From Psococerastis gibbosa (lineage: Eukaryota; Arthropoda; Insecta; Psocodea; Psocidae), in contig OZ020490.1 of the NCBI GenBank assembly GCA_963971405.1, forward strand, positions 15,897,464 through 15,961,463: a DNA stretch of 64,000 bases, written 5' to 3'. Shown here one piece after another: positions 63,166 to 64,000 of this stretch. Made by a program: the position numbers and the translations under genes. Under the pieces are notes generated by a model. That model made no database searches and was not told the origin of the DNA. It worked only from the letters and a program-made list of their open reading frames with translations. Position 1 is the stretch's first letter. Each line of letters opens with the position of its first letter.

Positions 63166-64000
63166 TAGAATTAGATTAATTATTATAAACTTAACTAAAT
63201 AAAACAAATGACTGACTGACTTAAAAGATAATAGACGGGTACGCATATTAAAGGAATTTGCAGGAAATTTAATTTACTGGTAGTATCTGTACTGTGGAAA
63301 GCTGCTACTTATCAGTGCCATGTCTCTCAATTACTGATATCACTCCATAGTCCCATATCGATGAAATTTTAATTTAAACCGCAAAATTAAAAGATTCTTT
63401 ACAAATTCGTCAAGATTTGGGGGGTTAAAAATAAAATTAAAATGCGGACAAGATTTATAAATGTAATTTTTTGTGTGGTTAATGAATTAATGGGTCGAGC
63501 AAATATGATAAAGACAAATAAGACTAATGCCGATTTAAAAAGTGACTTCACCAAGATAATGGAAGGGTAGAAAAACCTTTAATGTCAGATGAATTATTGC
63601 GATTTTAAAAATCAACATTACACACGATAAGTGAATTCCCAACACTTTGGATGTTAATTATTGGGCAAGCTATAAAACTTCTGTTATAGCACCTTCATGG
63701 AAGAGTTTTCTTTAGCGCTAGACAACACAATTTAGGCACATTTATGGAATTTTTAGCTTGGCGACAAAGCGCATGCATTTAATAATATAATAACAAAGCA
63801 CAAAGATGTATTGAGTTAGATAGATACGTACACACAGTACAAGCATGCCACGAATTCGTCAATGAAAAAAGTTATGTAAGCTTAAAATTGCAGGATCAGA
63901 CAAGAAATAAAGTAAAGGGATTCATATGACGCATTCGAAAGAATTTGCAAAAAGTTCTGTTTTAATTTCAAGAGTGAGAAGCAAAATATAAACGCATTCA
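63166..64000. other. No gene seen
   Basis: AT-rich end of the window, presumably a YY1-like intron. Confidence 0.45.

Overview
The window is animal nuclear DNA, most likely from an insect. It is AT-rich and gene-poor, with three spliced genes that have large introns and standard GT-AG junctions. Almost everything else is interspersed repeats: LINE, copia, hAT, tRNA-derived SINEs and many palindromic MITEs. A fatty acyl-CoA reductase of insect type together with an elevenin neuropeptide gene points to an insect. As far as I know elevenin is absent from Drosophila, so a non-dipteran, perhaps hemimetabolous, species fits. I cannot name the species.

Layout. 1-14460 holds no host gene. It contains a LINE 3' tail, two and a half copies of an ~840 bp repeat with 15 bp terminal inverted repeats, a nearly full-length but broken LINE with an RNase H domain (about 1670-5940), foldback elements and SINEs. 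14466-40714 (+) is a complete fatty acyl-CoA reductase (FAR) gene of ten coding exons that join in phase to 532 codons. Its introns carry nested palindromic MITEs, a 740 bp hAT derivative with an 8 bp target duplication, SINEs, LINE tails and a 64 bp minisatellite. 42282-42456 (+) is an unassigned candidate exon. 48552-55396 (+) is a three-exon elevenin precursor gene of 113 codons. Its first intron contains a foldback element that is itself split by a copia retrotransposon (48938-53180, minus strand). 57473-62433 (-) is the 3' part of a YY1/pleiohomeotic-type four-zinc-finger gene; its 5' exons lie beyond the window.

The three genes have unrelated jobs: lipid reduction to fatty alcohol, secreted neuropeptide signalling, and Polycomb-type DNA binding. 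They do not form a system. The most unusual content is in the repeats. Composite MITEs carry a second MITE inserted at their centre, and the pair has multiplied as a unit. A 15-17 nt core is shared by palindromes with otherwise different arms. tRNA-like sequences sit between inverted-repeat arms. The copia element has almost identical LTRs but a badly broken reading frame. I found no CRISPR array, operon, rRNA or convincing functional tRNA gene.
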